The position numbers and the translations under genes were made by a program. DNA of 64,000 bases from Acanthosepion pharaonis (Eukaryota; Mollusca; Cephalopoda; Sepiida; Sepiidae): NCBI GenBank assembly GCA_903632075.3, contig CAHIKZ030000250.1:431001-495000 (forward strand). Reading direction: 5' to 3'. This document shows, piece after piece, positions 46,612 through 58,479 of the stretch. Within the stretch, counting starts at the first letter, position 1. Each line of letters opens with the position of its first letter. The notes below the pieces were generated by a model, which saw only the letters and a list, made by a program, of their open reading frames with translations, searched no databases and was not told the origin of the DNA.

Positions 46612-48275
46612 TCAGGAATGCAGTTCTTCACTGCAAAGCCAATCCAAGTGCCGACTGCGGAAACGACCACTTCCCTGTTATACGTAGACTAAGACTGAAA
46701 CTAGGAAAACTGAAGAAGCCTAAGGCACCACCCAAAATGCAATACAATAGACTTCTGAACGACCCGAACCTGAAGTAAAAGTATATGGACAGTGTGAAAA
46801 GAAGATACGAGGGACAAAATGGAAAAGGACTCTCTAAATGGGACACACTAAGGGAAGCTTTAGTGACATCAGCAAACGACATCATCCCATAGGATAATGG
46901 ATGAAGAAGAAAAAATGAATGCTTCACAGATGAGATTCTCGACATGATGCAAAGAAGACAGAAAACACTGCCAAAACCTGAAATGGAATACAGAAAACTA
47001 CACAATGAAATAAGGAACAAATGCAGGCAGGCTAAAGAATAATGGCTCAACGAAAGATGTGAAGAAATAGAGAGAATGAGTATCACAGATAAAGGAGACA
47101 TGCATAAAAATAAGAGAACTAACAGGACAGAAGTTATGCTCATCTACAGACTACATAAAATCCAAGGATAGCATGCTCATATTAGAGAAAGAAAAATTCT
47201 TCAGGGTTGGAACGAATATGTTGGAGTACTCTTCCACGACGAAAAGAGAACAACCGGCAATACACAGGAATACAGACGGGCCGGCAATACTAAAAACCGA
47301 AGTAGAAGCTGCAGTAGCCAAACTGAACAGAAACAAAGCGGCAGGGCCAGATGGAATTGCAATAGAGATGCTGGCAGCCTTATACAAGATTACAGAAATA
47401 ATAGATGAAATTTACAACAGTGTTGATATACCGGAAGATCTAAGCAAATCTATTTTCATAGAAACCATGTGCAAACGAATGTGAACCCCACCGAAAAATC
47501 AGCATGGCGCTTATAACAGACACAGAAGGGAAACTAGAACCCCCTACAGTAGATAGCGAAGGAGAGCGAAAAGAAGGGAGTAAGCATAACCTACAAGAAG
47601 GCTGAATGCATGGTCATCAGCAAAAACATGAACCCAAAATGCAATTTTTCACGTCGTTGATACTAAAAATCAAGAAGGTTCAAAAATTTAAATACTTCTG
47701 GGAAGTGTTCTAACAAAGGACGGAAAGTGCGACACTGAGATCCGAAGACGTGTATTGAGATTGGCGAGAGAAACATTCCAAAAACTAAATAGAGTATTAC
47801 GAGAGAGAAAAGTTTTGTTGGAAACAAAGAAAAGAGTACTTAATTATTGCGTGATATCTGACCTTCTGTATGGCAGCGAATGCTGGACGGTCTCCTCAAA
47901 GATGAAAAATAGACACGAAGCAACAGAAATGTGGTTCTACAGAAGAATGCTAAGGATACCATGGGCCGAACATGTGAGCAAGTATGAGGTTTTGGATAGA
48001 ATGGAAACAAAGAAGAAACTTGTACTTAACATCAAAAAGAGGGAGCTGAAATTTCTTTGACACCTAATGAGGAAGGAGAGCTTGGAAAATCTGTTACTCT
48101 CAGGAGGGGTGAAGAAAGGAGAGCGAAAAGAAGGAATGGACAGAAGAAAACAAAACGTAACATACTTAAGTAGACGGTGGGACAGGGTCATAACAAAAAA
48201 ATCAAAACTTATTAAGAACTACAGGGGACAAGAGGTGGAGGGCCATTATCACCTACGCCCTGAATGTATCTGGCA
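46612..48275 (+). pseudogene. Decayed LINE (endonuclease end, RT fragments, C-terminus)
   Basis: The plus strand, in shifting frames, gives the end of an apurinic-type endonuclease (ADCGNDHFPVI, 46647-46680, where SDH has become NDH), then the linker FTDEILDMMQRR and YRKLHNEIRNKCRQAKE (46920-47040). RT motif 0/1, NRNKAAGPDGIAIEML, lies at 47329-47370. The C-terminus reads CWTVSSKMKNRHEATEMWFY, RRMLRIPWAEHVS (47882-47980) and ends RWRAIITYAL (about 48232-48262). The central RT catalytic part is deleted. The same family recurs at 51.0-53.2 kb and 60.5 kb; it resembles RTE/Jockey-type endonuclease-RT proteins. Confidence 0.85.
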
Positions 48276-48279
48276 TATA

Positions 48280-49372
48280 AAAGATGAAGTGATATGTATT
48301 CAACGTTTGGAGTTAATGTGCTTCACATCGAAAATAAAAGCTAATACAAACGCCGAACATAATAAGTTCAGTAGTGATATGTAATCAATTCTTGGAGTTG
48401 ACACATTTCACACTGAAAATTATCCCTAACCCAAACACCGAATATAATATGTTTAATAGTGATACCTATTCAACTTTTAGAGTTGAGATGCTTCATATTG
48501 GAAATCAAGACTAATCCAAACAGTGAACATAATAAGTAGTGATATGTATTAAACTCTTGGAATTGACATGTTTCGCCTTGAAAATGAAAACTAATCCAAG
48601 CACCGCAAATAACAAGTTCAGTATTCATATGTATACAATTCTTGGAGTTGAAATATTTCACATTGAAAATCATGACTAATCCTCACACGAACATAAGTTC
48701 AGTAGAGATCACCTGTTGCACATTGAAAATCAAGTCTATTACCGAACATAATAAATTTAGTATTAATATCATTTCAATTCTTAGAGTTGACATGTTTCAC
48801 AGTAAAAATTAAGACCAATCCAAACGCCGACCATAATAAATTCAGTAGAGATATGTATTAAACTCTTGCAGTTCATGTGTTGCACATTGAAAAGCAATAC
48901 TAATTCAAACGGCGAATATAATAAAGTTCAGTAGAGATATATGTTCAACTGTTGGATTTGACTTGCTTCACATTGGAAATCAAAACTAATCCAGACGCTT
49001 AACATAATAATTTCAGTAGTGATATGTACTAAACTCTTGGACTTTACATGCTTCACATTGAATATCAAGACTAAACGAACGCCGAACATAATACGTTTAG
49101 TAGTGCGATATATTCCATCCTTGGATTTGAAATGTTGCACATTGAAAATAAAGACTAATCCAAACACCGAACATCAAAGTTGAAAAATAATGTTTGATCC
49201 CAACGCTGAACTTAAGAAGATCAGTAGTGATATGTATTCAATTCTTGGAGTTAACATGTTTCACACTGAAAGTCAAGACTAATCTAAACACCGAACATAA
49301 TAAGTTCAGTAGAGATATGTATTGAACACTTGGAGTTGACATGTTTCACATTAAAAATAAGGACTTTTTTTA
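48280..49372. repeat. 85-bp minisatellite, about 13 copies
   Basis: The unit contains GTGATATGTATTCAATTCTT, GGAGTTGACATGTTTCACATT, GAAAATCAAGACTAATCC and AAACACCGAACATAATAAG. Copies start near 48290, 48374, 48459, 48538, 48623, 48704 (shortened), 48762, 48847, 48933, 49018, 49102 (extended), 49226 and 49311 (partial). A single partial unit lies at 46574-46615, on the far side of the LINE. Confidence 0.92.
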
Positions 49373-49906
49373 ATGTTTGTGACGGTCGAGTTTGATTATT
49401 GTCGAGCCTTTTTCTTGTATTACTTCTTCACTTTCTCTCCTGGTAGTTTCAAAGTTTTTGGTTCCAATGTCGATGGAACACCGCCAAATGATATGGTCTC
49501 GGCTTTGTGTTTCAAACGATTTAACACCGTAGTCTTTTCCCTGGTTTGAGCTCACTGAATAATACTTGACGTGGAAAATTATTATTGCTACATTATCCAG
49601 ACTATCGACAGGGAAGTACGATACTAAAAACAATTTCTATCGTATTTCTTGAATGTATCCGATATTCATCATCTTTCTTCTACTGTAGATTGCTATTCTT
49701 TATTAAATTTAGTTTAGTTTGGCACTCAGTGAGAACTGAATTATTGATCTATAAGTCAAGCTTGCTGACTATTGCACCATTGTATATTGCTACTTTTAAT
49801 TTCGATTAATGTTCTTTGTCGAAAACCTTTGCCACGTGATAGAAACAGGAAATGTCTATTTTAAAACTTTCGTTCTCTAATACTGGACGCTACTCTTTCT
49901 TCCTCT

Positions 49907-49956
<50 letters not shown>

Positions 49957-50565
49957 CATCTATCTATATACAAAAAATTTAAATGACTTTATAAAAGATA
50001 ATTCTTATTTTTCTTAATATTGAACGGCAGCATTTTATTGAAAAATTATGGCCTTGATGAAATACAGAGAAAATATAAGTCTACTATTTTGATACTGCTA
50101 TTTTCGTTTGTTTCTTTTATCCCTCATATCTAATAAATATAATCATCTAAACAGAAATTATTCTCTGGTCATCCTTTGATTAATTATTTATTTTTGATGA
50201 ATCCTTCCGTTACTGATAATACCATTACTACTGTTTTTATATATGCAAAGCAACAGAAAGATATTATATTTTATTATTTTATTTTAGACATATTTACCAA
50301 ATAATTTACATTCACTGATCTATGGTAAGTAACAATGGACTGTGATCAATTAACTTATTCTGAGCTTCCAAAAATAAATCAAAATATATTCTTTGTATAT
50401 ATGCATGAATATATGTATTAGTGTTGGTTTTTGAACGTGGTAGAAATGTTTTGCATGTATCAATTACGAAATAATTGCTTCCTATTTTATTATATCATAG
50501 GTGGTATGGTAGTAGTAGATCATTTCTGCCAAATATTGTTTTTTTTTCTTGTTATTTGCCTTGTG
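49373..50565. other. A+T-rich stretch, no recognised gene
   Basis: Contains the CA microsatellite at 49908-49955. An 87-codon minus frame (49633-49370), with a charged C-terminal half, is G+C-richer than the surroundings but matches nothing I recognise. Confidence 0.45.
49908..49955. repeat. (CA)n microsatellite
   Basis: About 23 perfect CA units. Confidence 0.97.
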
Positions 50566-50569
50566 ACAG

Positions 50570-50812
50570 CATGAAAGAATGATGTCTGGCATGAAAGGAC
50601 GTACGAAGCAGAGATATGACGCTGAATCCCTCCCCCATACTGAAATATTGCATCCATTCAAATTTATCGACACTTGCTGAACGTTTACTGAGACGAAACA
50701 TGATATAAAGACAGTTAAGCGGTGGCATTTCAGCAATGGTGACATCGAAAACATGGGCCATCGCAGCGCGTACAAATTTTACGAGCATAGTATGCATGCT
50801 GTTGCTCATCAC
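50570..50812 (+). pseudogene. Mariner transposase N-terminal fragment
   Basis: The plus strand in shifting frames gives ESLPHTEILHPFKFIDTC (about 50619-50672), FTETKHDIKTVKRWHFSNGD (about 50684-50744) and IENMGHRSA. This aligns with the helix-turn-helix region of mariner transposases (EFLHAEK... YGDQTVDVSTVRRW...FSSGD). The catalytic D,D34D core is absent. It is the same family as the fragment at 12495-12775. The 86-codon minus-strand frame here is its antisense shadow. Confidence 0.8.
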
Positions 50813-50999
50813 TGGCGAAAAGGCATAGTCAATGGAAGTAACTGTGTGGAAATATAGTATTTTGTAGGGGAATATATTCTCTACTACACGATGTTCTTTT
50901 ATTCTCTCTGTTTTCGTTTTCGTTTTCTCAGAGGGATAAATAGGTTGTTTTGCTTTGGGGCGTCCCTTGTAAAATTACATTTATTCTTCTTCTGTGCAC

Positions 51000-51525
51000 T
51001 GTCCCTTAAGGAAATGGGAGATCATGACTTTCCAATACTTTCTATTCCTTGTGACCATTATCAGTTTTCTCCTTTTGCTAACCCTAACCCTCTCCACATT
51101 CCGCCATTCATTCACACAAGTTCGCCTTATCTCCCTTGCCCTCAATATGATTTATATGGGTTATGTTTTCCAATGTCTCCTTCCTCATTATGTGTCCAAG
51201 AAATTTCAGCTATCTCTTCCTGATTCTGAAGATAAGTATTCTTTTCGTTGCCATTTTTTTAAAACTTCCTTGTTGGTTACCCGCTCCGTCCATGGAATTC
51301 TCGTATTTTTCTGTAGAACCACATTTCTGTTGCCTCCCGTTTTCTCCACGCCCGTGAGGAGATTGTCCAGCATTCACTACCATACAAAAGAATGGATGTC
51401 ACGTAAAAAGCTAGCATTCTTTCTTTGTTTCTAACGATTTTTTCTGTTTCCCAACACACTTTATAGCTTTTGGAATGTCGCTTTCGCTAGTCCAATGCTG
51501 GTTTGGTGTCGTATTTTCCATCTTG
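51000..51525 (-). pseudogene. LINE fragment (C-terminal region), minus strand
   Basis: The minus strand encodes LAKATFQKL (about 51505-51480), NKERMLAFYVTSILLYGSEC then WTISS (51429-51350) and REATEMWFYRK, followed in another frame by IRKR and LKFLGHIMRKE-like text to about 51190. This is the same family as 46612-48275. Confidence 0.8.
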
Positions 51526-51529
51526 TCAG

Positions 51530-52655
51530 AGATAAGACAAGAACAGTGCAGGTTCGTTAAAGACACCGGAACAAGGATGCGATATTCATGCTAAGAATGT
51601 TATCAGAAAGAGCGATACAAATGCAGAAGAACATGTACCTATGTTTCATAGACTACGCAAAGGCCTTCGACAAAGTACGTCACAAGGATTTATGGAACTG
51701 CTCAGCCACCTTGATATATTCGAGAAAGATATCAGAATAATCAAGAACCTATCCTGGCAGCAAACAAGATGCAATGCGCGAGTTCAGCGAATATACAAAA
51801 ATAGAAAGACGAGGATCGGTCTTCTTACCTGACCTATTCAACCTATACAGCGAGGCAACTCTGAGAGAATTGGAAACCCTACCGGGATTTAGCATTGGCG
51901 GCCACAATCTTAACAACATAAGATACGCAGATGACACAGTACTGGTAACAGACACGGAAAATAAGTTACAAAATCTCCTACAGAAGGTATCGACAGAGTG
52001 TGGAGTAGAAGGGACTAAGCAAAATATCCAAGAAGACAGAATGCATGGTCATCAGTAAAAGGATGAGCCTGAAATGCGATTTGCAGGTCGGGAACACTAG
52101 AATCAAGTAGAGGCGGAAGTTTAAATATCTGAGAAGCGTTTTGACAGAGGACTGTAAATGCGACACTGACATCCGTAGATGTATTGAGATGGCCAATGAC
52201 TCATTCCAAAAGCTGGGCAGAGTATTGCTAGACAGTAAGATTTCTTTGGTAACAAAGAAAAGAATACTGAGCTGTTACGTGACATCTGTCCTTGTTTACG
52301 GCAGCAAATGTTGGATAATTTCCTCAAAGATGAGGTCTTAGAGAGGATGCAAACAAGGAGGATGCTTATATTTAACATCAGGAAGAGGCAGCTAAAGTTT
52401 CTGGGATACATAATGAGGAAGGATGGCCTGGAGAATCTGATACTCACGGGTCAAAGAGAGGGAAAGAGAGACGAGGGAAAACAACACATGACATACCTAG
52501 CGGATAAGTGCATGAGAGAACGTGGTCTGGGGGGAGGTAGCAGAGGGAAGGAACTTGTTGAGAGTTGCAAGGGATAGAGGAAGAGGTGGAGAACCATAAT
52601 CGCCTACGTCCTGAAAGGATATGGCACATAAAAAGAAAAGATTAAAGCGCTTCCC
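51530..52655 (+). pseudogene. LINE fragment (RT palm to 3' end), plus strand
   Basis: Plus strand in several frames: CTYVS and a KAFDKVRH-like motif A (about 51640-51680), IGGHNLNNIRYADDTVLVTD with an intact YADD motif C (51892-51951), KRMSLKCDL (52057-52083), KFKYLRSVLTEDCKCDTDI (52117-52172), LSCYVTSVLVYGSKCWIISS (52268-52326), RKRQLKFLGYIMRKDGLENL (52381-52440) and RWRTIIAYVLKGYGT (52585-52627). About 20 codons around MWFYRR are missing. Confidence 0.85.
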
Positions 52656-52679
52656 AGATATTTAAGCTTAATATTGACA

Positions 52680-53245
52680 TGTCCAATATTTAAACTTGAT
52701 GTTAACATCTCCAATTTATAACTCTCATCTTGGGCTTTTCTTCTTGCTGATGACCATACATTCTGTCTTCTTGCGGCCGATGGTTAGTACTTTTTGTTCT
52801 TGCTTTCTTTTACTACCCTGTTTAGGAGATCCTGTAATTTTCTTTCTGATAGCCATCAACACAGTGTCATCTGCTGTATCTTATATTGTTAGGATTACGC
52901 CCACCGATAATGAATTCTGTTAGTGTATCCAGCTCTCTTAATATAGCCTTGCTGTAGACTGTATAAATCTGTGGAGAAGGAACATCCTTGTCTTACGCAC
53001 CTTTATATTTTTATGTAGTTACTCAATTAATTTCAATGCAAGCTGTTTGCTCCCAGTATAAGTCTGGGTTATTCTAACATTCTTCTAAATAGATCTAGTT
53101 TACTTAGCATTTCAAGTAGATCCTTGTGTCGTACCTTATCAAATGATTTTGCGTAATCCATAAAAGGTAAGTACACATTACTTTATACTGACCTCTCTGA
53201 TATCATTCTCGTCATGAATGTTGCATTTATTGTTCCGGTGTTCTT
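52680..53245 (-). pseudogene. LINE fragment (RT palm), minus strand
   Basis: Minus strand: MTRMISERS (about 53214-53188), LPFMDYAKSFDKVRHKDLLE (RT motif A, about 53172-53110), ILRELDTLTEFIIGGRN and a NNIRY motif C relic (about 52940-52885), then QEDRMYGHQQ-like text near 52750. This is the same LINE family as its left neighbour, in the opposite orientation. Confidence 0.8.
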
Positions 53246-53282
53246 ACTTAAGTTTAAATGCATTAAAGTAGAAATGGAGAAA

Positions 53283-53489
53283 GTAAAGTTTATAATTTAT
53301 ATATGTTAATTTATATATGTAAGTTTATATTAGTTTATATATGTAAGTTTATATATGTAAGTTTATAATTTTTATAATTTATATATGTAAGTTTATAATT
53401 TATATATGTAAGTTTATATATGTAAGTTTATAATTTATATATGTAAGTTTATATATGTAAGTTTATATATGTAAGTTTATAATTTATAT
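53283..53489. repeat. A+T-rich minisatellite, 16-bp unit with variants
   Basis: TATATATGTAAGTTTA repeats about ten times, interspersed with TAATTTA spacers that make a longer higher-order period. Confidence 0.92.
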
Positions 53490-53544
53490 CCCGTTCAATA
53501 TACACCGCATCTGACATTATTAGATATTTTATATTTTATTGGTA

Positions 53545-53599
53545 TATAAAATGAATATAAAATGAATATAAAATGAATATAAAATGAATATAAAATGAA
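53545..53599. repeat. 11-bp tandem repeat, five copies
   Basis: The unit TATAAAATGAA is repeated perfectly five times. Confidence 0.95.
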
Positions 53600-53869
53600 T
53601 ACTTATTGGAATGTAAACGTTCATTTGTGCAGGTAGAATGAAAGTAGATTCGTTTTGCTTATACGTAAACAGGCGACAGCCATTTTTATGAAATGCCTTG
53701 AATTTCGGAGCTTCAAATTAGTAGCCACTTAGCGATTGAAGAACCTGGACAACTCCGATGCAGGTTTGATGCTAGCAAGATGAGGACTAATCTGTGTCCC
53801 GTATCCAGAGAGAAGTTATAACAAACAAAAATTATCATGTTATGACATTTTTACGCACTGTGGCAACGA

Positions 53870-54345
53870 AGAAATGTACAAGATGTTGGATACTAAATCA
53901 AGTGGCAAAATAATTGATACCGATCGCTGGACCTCTTTTAAAAGACATCTAAAAGGAAAAATCAAATTAAATAGACAACAAAATACATGAAGATTGCTGT
54001 ACTATCCTCGATAGGTTGACACGTCAACAAGGCAGAGGTTCTGTGATGCTTCGAAGTAGAATTATAGGCGATGAAGTGATGATTTCATGGCTTGTCCCAC
54101 ATGGTGTTAAGACGACAAGTCAGACATTGTCAATTTTTGACATACGGGAAGTCATAATTCAAATGTTTTATGGGCGACAATGTTTCATCGTAATCGACGA
54201 AGAAAGCTAATATCAATAAATGGGCAATAAAAAAAAAACTGTTTTATAAAGCGGACCAATTTTTGTTCGATCTTAACCGGATTGAAACCATATGGAACAT
54301 TAGTCGAGTGCAATTTATCAGCGAAGATGAAATTTAGAATATGCA
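53870..54345 (+). pseudogene. Decayed Tc1/mariner-like transposase
   Basis: The frame 54016-54210 encodes RQQGRGSVMLRSRIIGDEVM then SWLVPHGVKTTSQT, the conserved GGGSVMVWG-type strand of Tc1/mariner/pogo-like DDE transposases with the following K(T/M)xxQT segment. Further on, DLNRIETIWNI (about 54272-54305) matches the DLNPIENLW motif that precedes the third catalytic acid. The second catalytic Asp region (QQDNAPSH-type) is deleted. No terminal repeats found. Confidence 0.75.
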
Positions 54346-55030
54346 ATCTCGTATTTTAAAACATAAGGCATATATTTCTCATGAATATTGTCTTTATAAC
54401 GTAGTCATTTTTACGATGACGCTGTTTTCAATTTTGTTCAAACTTTTGTGCTTTGCTGTTCTTCGAGTGTCAGTAACTGAGCAAATAATGCGAAACTTTG
54501 AAAATCCAGTAAATTTCATAAAACTATTACCACATCGTCAGAATGGCATGTTGCCTACTTTAATTTATATATTTCATGTAATAGCATCCTGCACATTAAT
54601 ATTGCAAACATTTACATAAAATCCCTTCTTTAGTTTCCTTTTATAAACAGGAAATTTAAGTGACTGATTATGAAGATACAGCTTTATTTTGGCTATTTTA
54701 GAACACAAAGACATGTGTATGTGCGTATGCGTGCGTGTGTGTGCATATATATATATGTATATATATATATTTCCGTGTTGACATGCAAATATGTGTAAGT
54801 GCGCGCGTGTTGGTGTATGTGTGTGCCTAGTCTTCGATGTAATGTAGCATATATACTCGCAAGTAGATGCAAATATGTGAACACATGCCATAAATAAAAT
54901 ATGAAAAGTTGCATTGTTTTATATTTTTCCACTGCCTAAATAAAAATAATAAATATGATATTAAAAAATAATTCTGTGTACTCTCATTATTATTCTTTAC
55001 ACACTCATAAACAATCAAGCATCACACAAA

Positions 55031-55034
<4 letters not shown>

Positions 55035-55111
<77 letters not shown>
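55035..55111. repeat. (TC)n-(TA)n microsatellite
   Basis: About 19 CT units followed by about 19 TA units. Confidence 0.97.
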
Positions 55112-55112
<1 letters not shown>

Positions 55113-56733
55113 CTTGCGCAAGGAATAAGTTAATGAATGGATGTTTAAGGACAATATCTTCGAAAAATTAAGATATTTGATCAGCTACTGACCTACATTA
55201 ATTTCCATACACAAAATAATAGAAAGGTTTAGAAAATGTATCCATTAACTGATATGGTTATTTGTTTTGGTAATGCTCATTTCTATTTATAAAGCTATCC
55301 CAAATATAATGAATAAGCGCCACTCAAAAATGAAACCGAATTAATTCAAAAGAAGCGCTGATTTCTACCATATTTTGACTGCATCATTTTATTCAACTGA
55401 CTTTAATAAATTTTAATTCAGTTGTATTGTTTCTCTCCTTCAAATATAATTTCTTCTGCATTTTTTTAAAAGAAAAGCTTTCTGTTCAAATCTTTGTTGT
55501 CTTCAAAAAATGAATCCTTCAAGTGATGTCTCACTAGCTTTGTATATCATTGCGCTTGCTTGTTGTAAAGACGTTTTTCATAATATATTATAATCCATTC
55601 CTGGCTCATTACTTACATTCATATTCATGTATTAAAAACGTTATTTTATACAAATCTTAAAATTAGATTGCATTCATCATGTTAGTTCCCTATTATGTTA
55701 TATGATCAGAATATCGGGTGCCTTGTATCGCGTGATACTTTTGAAGAACAAGGTTTAATATTATCCAAATAAGGTGAATCAAGAAGAAAATAAGGCATTA
55801 GGTTTTACAAATTGTAATCTATTATAATTAATATTCTTATTTTAAATTTATTAATTTATTCTATGATTTCTTCGATTAAAAGAAACTCAATTTACGCCTA
55901 TTTAATTATTTCCAATTTAATCTGAAAGTTAAAATTTTAAAATTATATTTGATTAACCGATTCATTTTTTTTATATGTAATTTTAATAAGTGTCACTTAT
56001 TTTACTGTATGATTTTTTTTTCCATCGTTCATCAGTTAATATATTTTATGAGCTTCTTTACTTTAGCTTAAAACGATTTAACGAACCTTTGGATTAAAAA
56101 CATGAGAATTTTTCATACTTGTCTCTTTTTTAGTTATTTTAGTTTAATGTAACAAAATTTTCTTTTAAATGTCCGCTCTTTGAAGAAATATCCCAAAATC
56201 TTTCTTAGGACACTAACTCGCTGTGGCTCATAGCAAACTATTATAATATACCCAATAGTGTGCTTAATAGGATGGAATTATATCTTATTTAATAGACCGA
56301 AGTTTTCTTATTTGAGAGAAAATATATATTTTATCAGCAAGCCATAAAAAATACTCTACAGATTTAATGAGGAACCGTGCTGGTGTCTCTTATGGATTAA
56401 ACTATTTTATCTGATCTAATTAGATCTTGTGTGAAGAATATTTAGCGAATTATCCGGAACACTTCTCCTAAAATTTTCCTGATGCATTTTATGGAATATG
56501 AGAGAGGAAAACGACTGAATGACAGGAAATTATTAGGGCAAGATCAATGGCGATGACAAGGAAAGCCTTCGCAAGTGAGACAAACTGAGTGTTAAACAGT
56601 GACGTCAGTAACGCAATTATCAGACGGGACTACTAAATCAGTATGAGGAAGTACATGCATTCTTCGAAGTCAAGTATGACCAGTGAAAACCAGTTATATT
56701 AACAGTGCGTGATTCAATAATGATTTTCTAAAC

Positions 56734-56871
56734 ATGGCGGACAGTTGTCCCGATAACTTTTCCGATATCTTCAGCCGACATTATCCAAAACAACGCCAGT
56801 TTGCAACAATCTTTAATGGATATTCGCGTGACTCGCTAATGTACTGTGTCATTATTTTTACAGAGATCTAG
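56734..56871 (+). CDS. Short open frame with good start context, unknown
   Basis: AACATGGCGG opens 45 codons to TAG. The N-terminus MADSCPDNFSDIFSRHYP has ordinary globular composition and the patch is G+C-richer than its flanks. A splice-acceptor-like TTTTTACAG (to 56863) and a consensus donor AAGG|GTGAGT (about 56896) lie at its end. It could be an exon or chance; no family recognised. Confidence 0.2.
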   Translation: MADSCPDNFSDIFSRHYPKQRQFATIFNGYSRDSLMYCVIIFTEI

Positions 56872-57481
56872 GGACAATAAAAAGGGCTTCGAAAGGGTGA
56901 GTGATCATTGTTTCCTTTATATCACGATCCGGCAAAGTTACATATTATAATTGGAGCAACGACAAAAGAGGAAACAAACTGCTCAAGTTTACCGTTTTGC
57001 AATAAGACAATTTCCTTTCACTGATTAAAATATGTCTTCTGAAATTAACTTCATAAAATTCACGTCTTAAATTAAATGCAATAATTGTATTTTATTGTTT
57101 ATCAAGGATCACTTTTTTATATGCATATTTCTTTCGTTGTATCTCTCCCTCTCAATAGACAAACCCACCCGTATGTATCTGGTGTAGTGCGTATACACAT
57201 CTGATCTTTCATTTATATGTGTATATACACATTCAAATTTGAGTCTGTGCATCAAATGAAAAGTAATATGTCCATATTATTCTTTCACATGATCTGATAA
57301 TAAAAACGTACAATCACAATCATATTCCATCGTGATGACATTTTTTTAAAATTACGTTTCAAATTTTCTTCGCGAAAGTAAAAGCCTTGAAAAGGCCTTT
57401 ACAAACAACAAAGGGAAAAATGAATTATCAGATAAATAAATTATGAAAATAAATGTTAAATTTAATCAGGGATCATGATTG

Positions 57482-57543
57482 TGGAATAGTGATTAACAAG
57501 TTTGTTTATTCTAACCATTACTACTGTATTTAGTTCGATCCTC
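57482..57543 (+). repeat. tRNA-like pol III promoter pair, probable SINE head
   Basis: A box-A-like TGGAATAGTGATTAACAAG is followed by a box-B-like TAGTTCGATCCTC after 30 bases. No intact cloverleaf is visible. Confidence 0.5.
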
Positions 57544-58479
57544 GTTTGGTTAGTAAACATATTTCATCAAAAAGGCCACTGAAATTAAAGTGAATATATT
57601 CACTTTAAAAGTTTACATGAATTTGTAGTTTAAGCATTTCGTTACAAATTATGTATGCCTCCCAAAATCTCCAATTTATGTTCCATATCTCTTTCTTTCT
57701 CCACACAGTAAGTTACTGCTATCGCTGGATCATAGAAGAAATTTTAACATGATGGCAAATCACAGACTTTTCAAAAAAAAAAAAGGAAATAAAAGGCGTA
57801 TAAAAAATAAATTTCCCTTTTGCTTCCTTACCGAATCTCTTATCCACTATTGTATAATTATTCTTTTTTCTGATAAATACATGAGGTTTTGTTTCGCTTC
57901 TTCATTAATACTTACGTCATCTTTCTTCAACTTCACTCTTAGGATTTTTTTCTTTTGTCTCTTAGCTTATGAACTGTTTTCATTAAGATATTCTTCAATT
58001 TGAACAATTCATATTAATCAACACGAATATATTTCATATATAAAAACATATAAAGTAAAATTTCACAAGACTTACTGTTTACAATAAGTTATGGATATTA
58101 AGATTATGGCTGTTTTTTCACTGTTTATTTGTTGTAAATGATCTCTTTTTTATATTGCCACACGTGCCTGTATTTGAAAAAAACTAATGTATTTGTTTTC
58201 TTTGACCATATTTTATACAGTAGGAATAGAATATCCTTCAAAGTTTCAAAACCGCAAACAAGTAGTGCTAGTGACCATTATGTTATGAGTGGTATAAAAA
58301 GCACATCATACATTTAGAAGGATGATGGTCTTATCTTGAGTAGTCACGACGTATCATTGTAGGCTCAGTTAAAAACAACGCCACCTAGCAATTGCCCGCA
58401 TTCAGACAGGAAGTAGATTGATGTCTACCGAGAACTTCGTTTATTACAGTGTGATCAGCCTTCTTATTTTCAATCACAA

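Larger units (their letters stand above)
54346..58475. other. A+T-rich stretch, no recognised gene
   Basis: Contains TC/TA microsatellites (55035-55111), a G+C-richer patch near 56480-56900 with a short ATGGCG open frame, and a tRNA-like promoter pair at 57482-57543. A 92-codon plus frame (54341-54619) has no recognised motif. Confidence 0.5.

Noticed and set aside
46628..47143. 171-codon minus-strand frame
   Set aside because: Antisense shadow of the decayed LINE; the plus strand carries the family's conserved words.
48280..49372. Regularly spaced repeats resembling a CRISPR array
   Set aside because: The whole 85-bp unit repeats with gradual divergence; there are no short identical repeats with unique spacers, and the context is eukaryotic.
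49735..49795. tRNA-like segment on the minus strand
   Set aside because: A box-A-like start is present but no box B and no cloverleaf pairing.
50552..50812. 86-codon minus-strand frame with balanced codons
   Set aside because: It is antisense to a recognisable mariner transposase N-terminus on the plus strand, which explains its coding-like composition.
50994..51434. 146-codon plus-strand frame
   Set aside because: Antisense shadow of the minus-strand LINE fragment.
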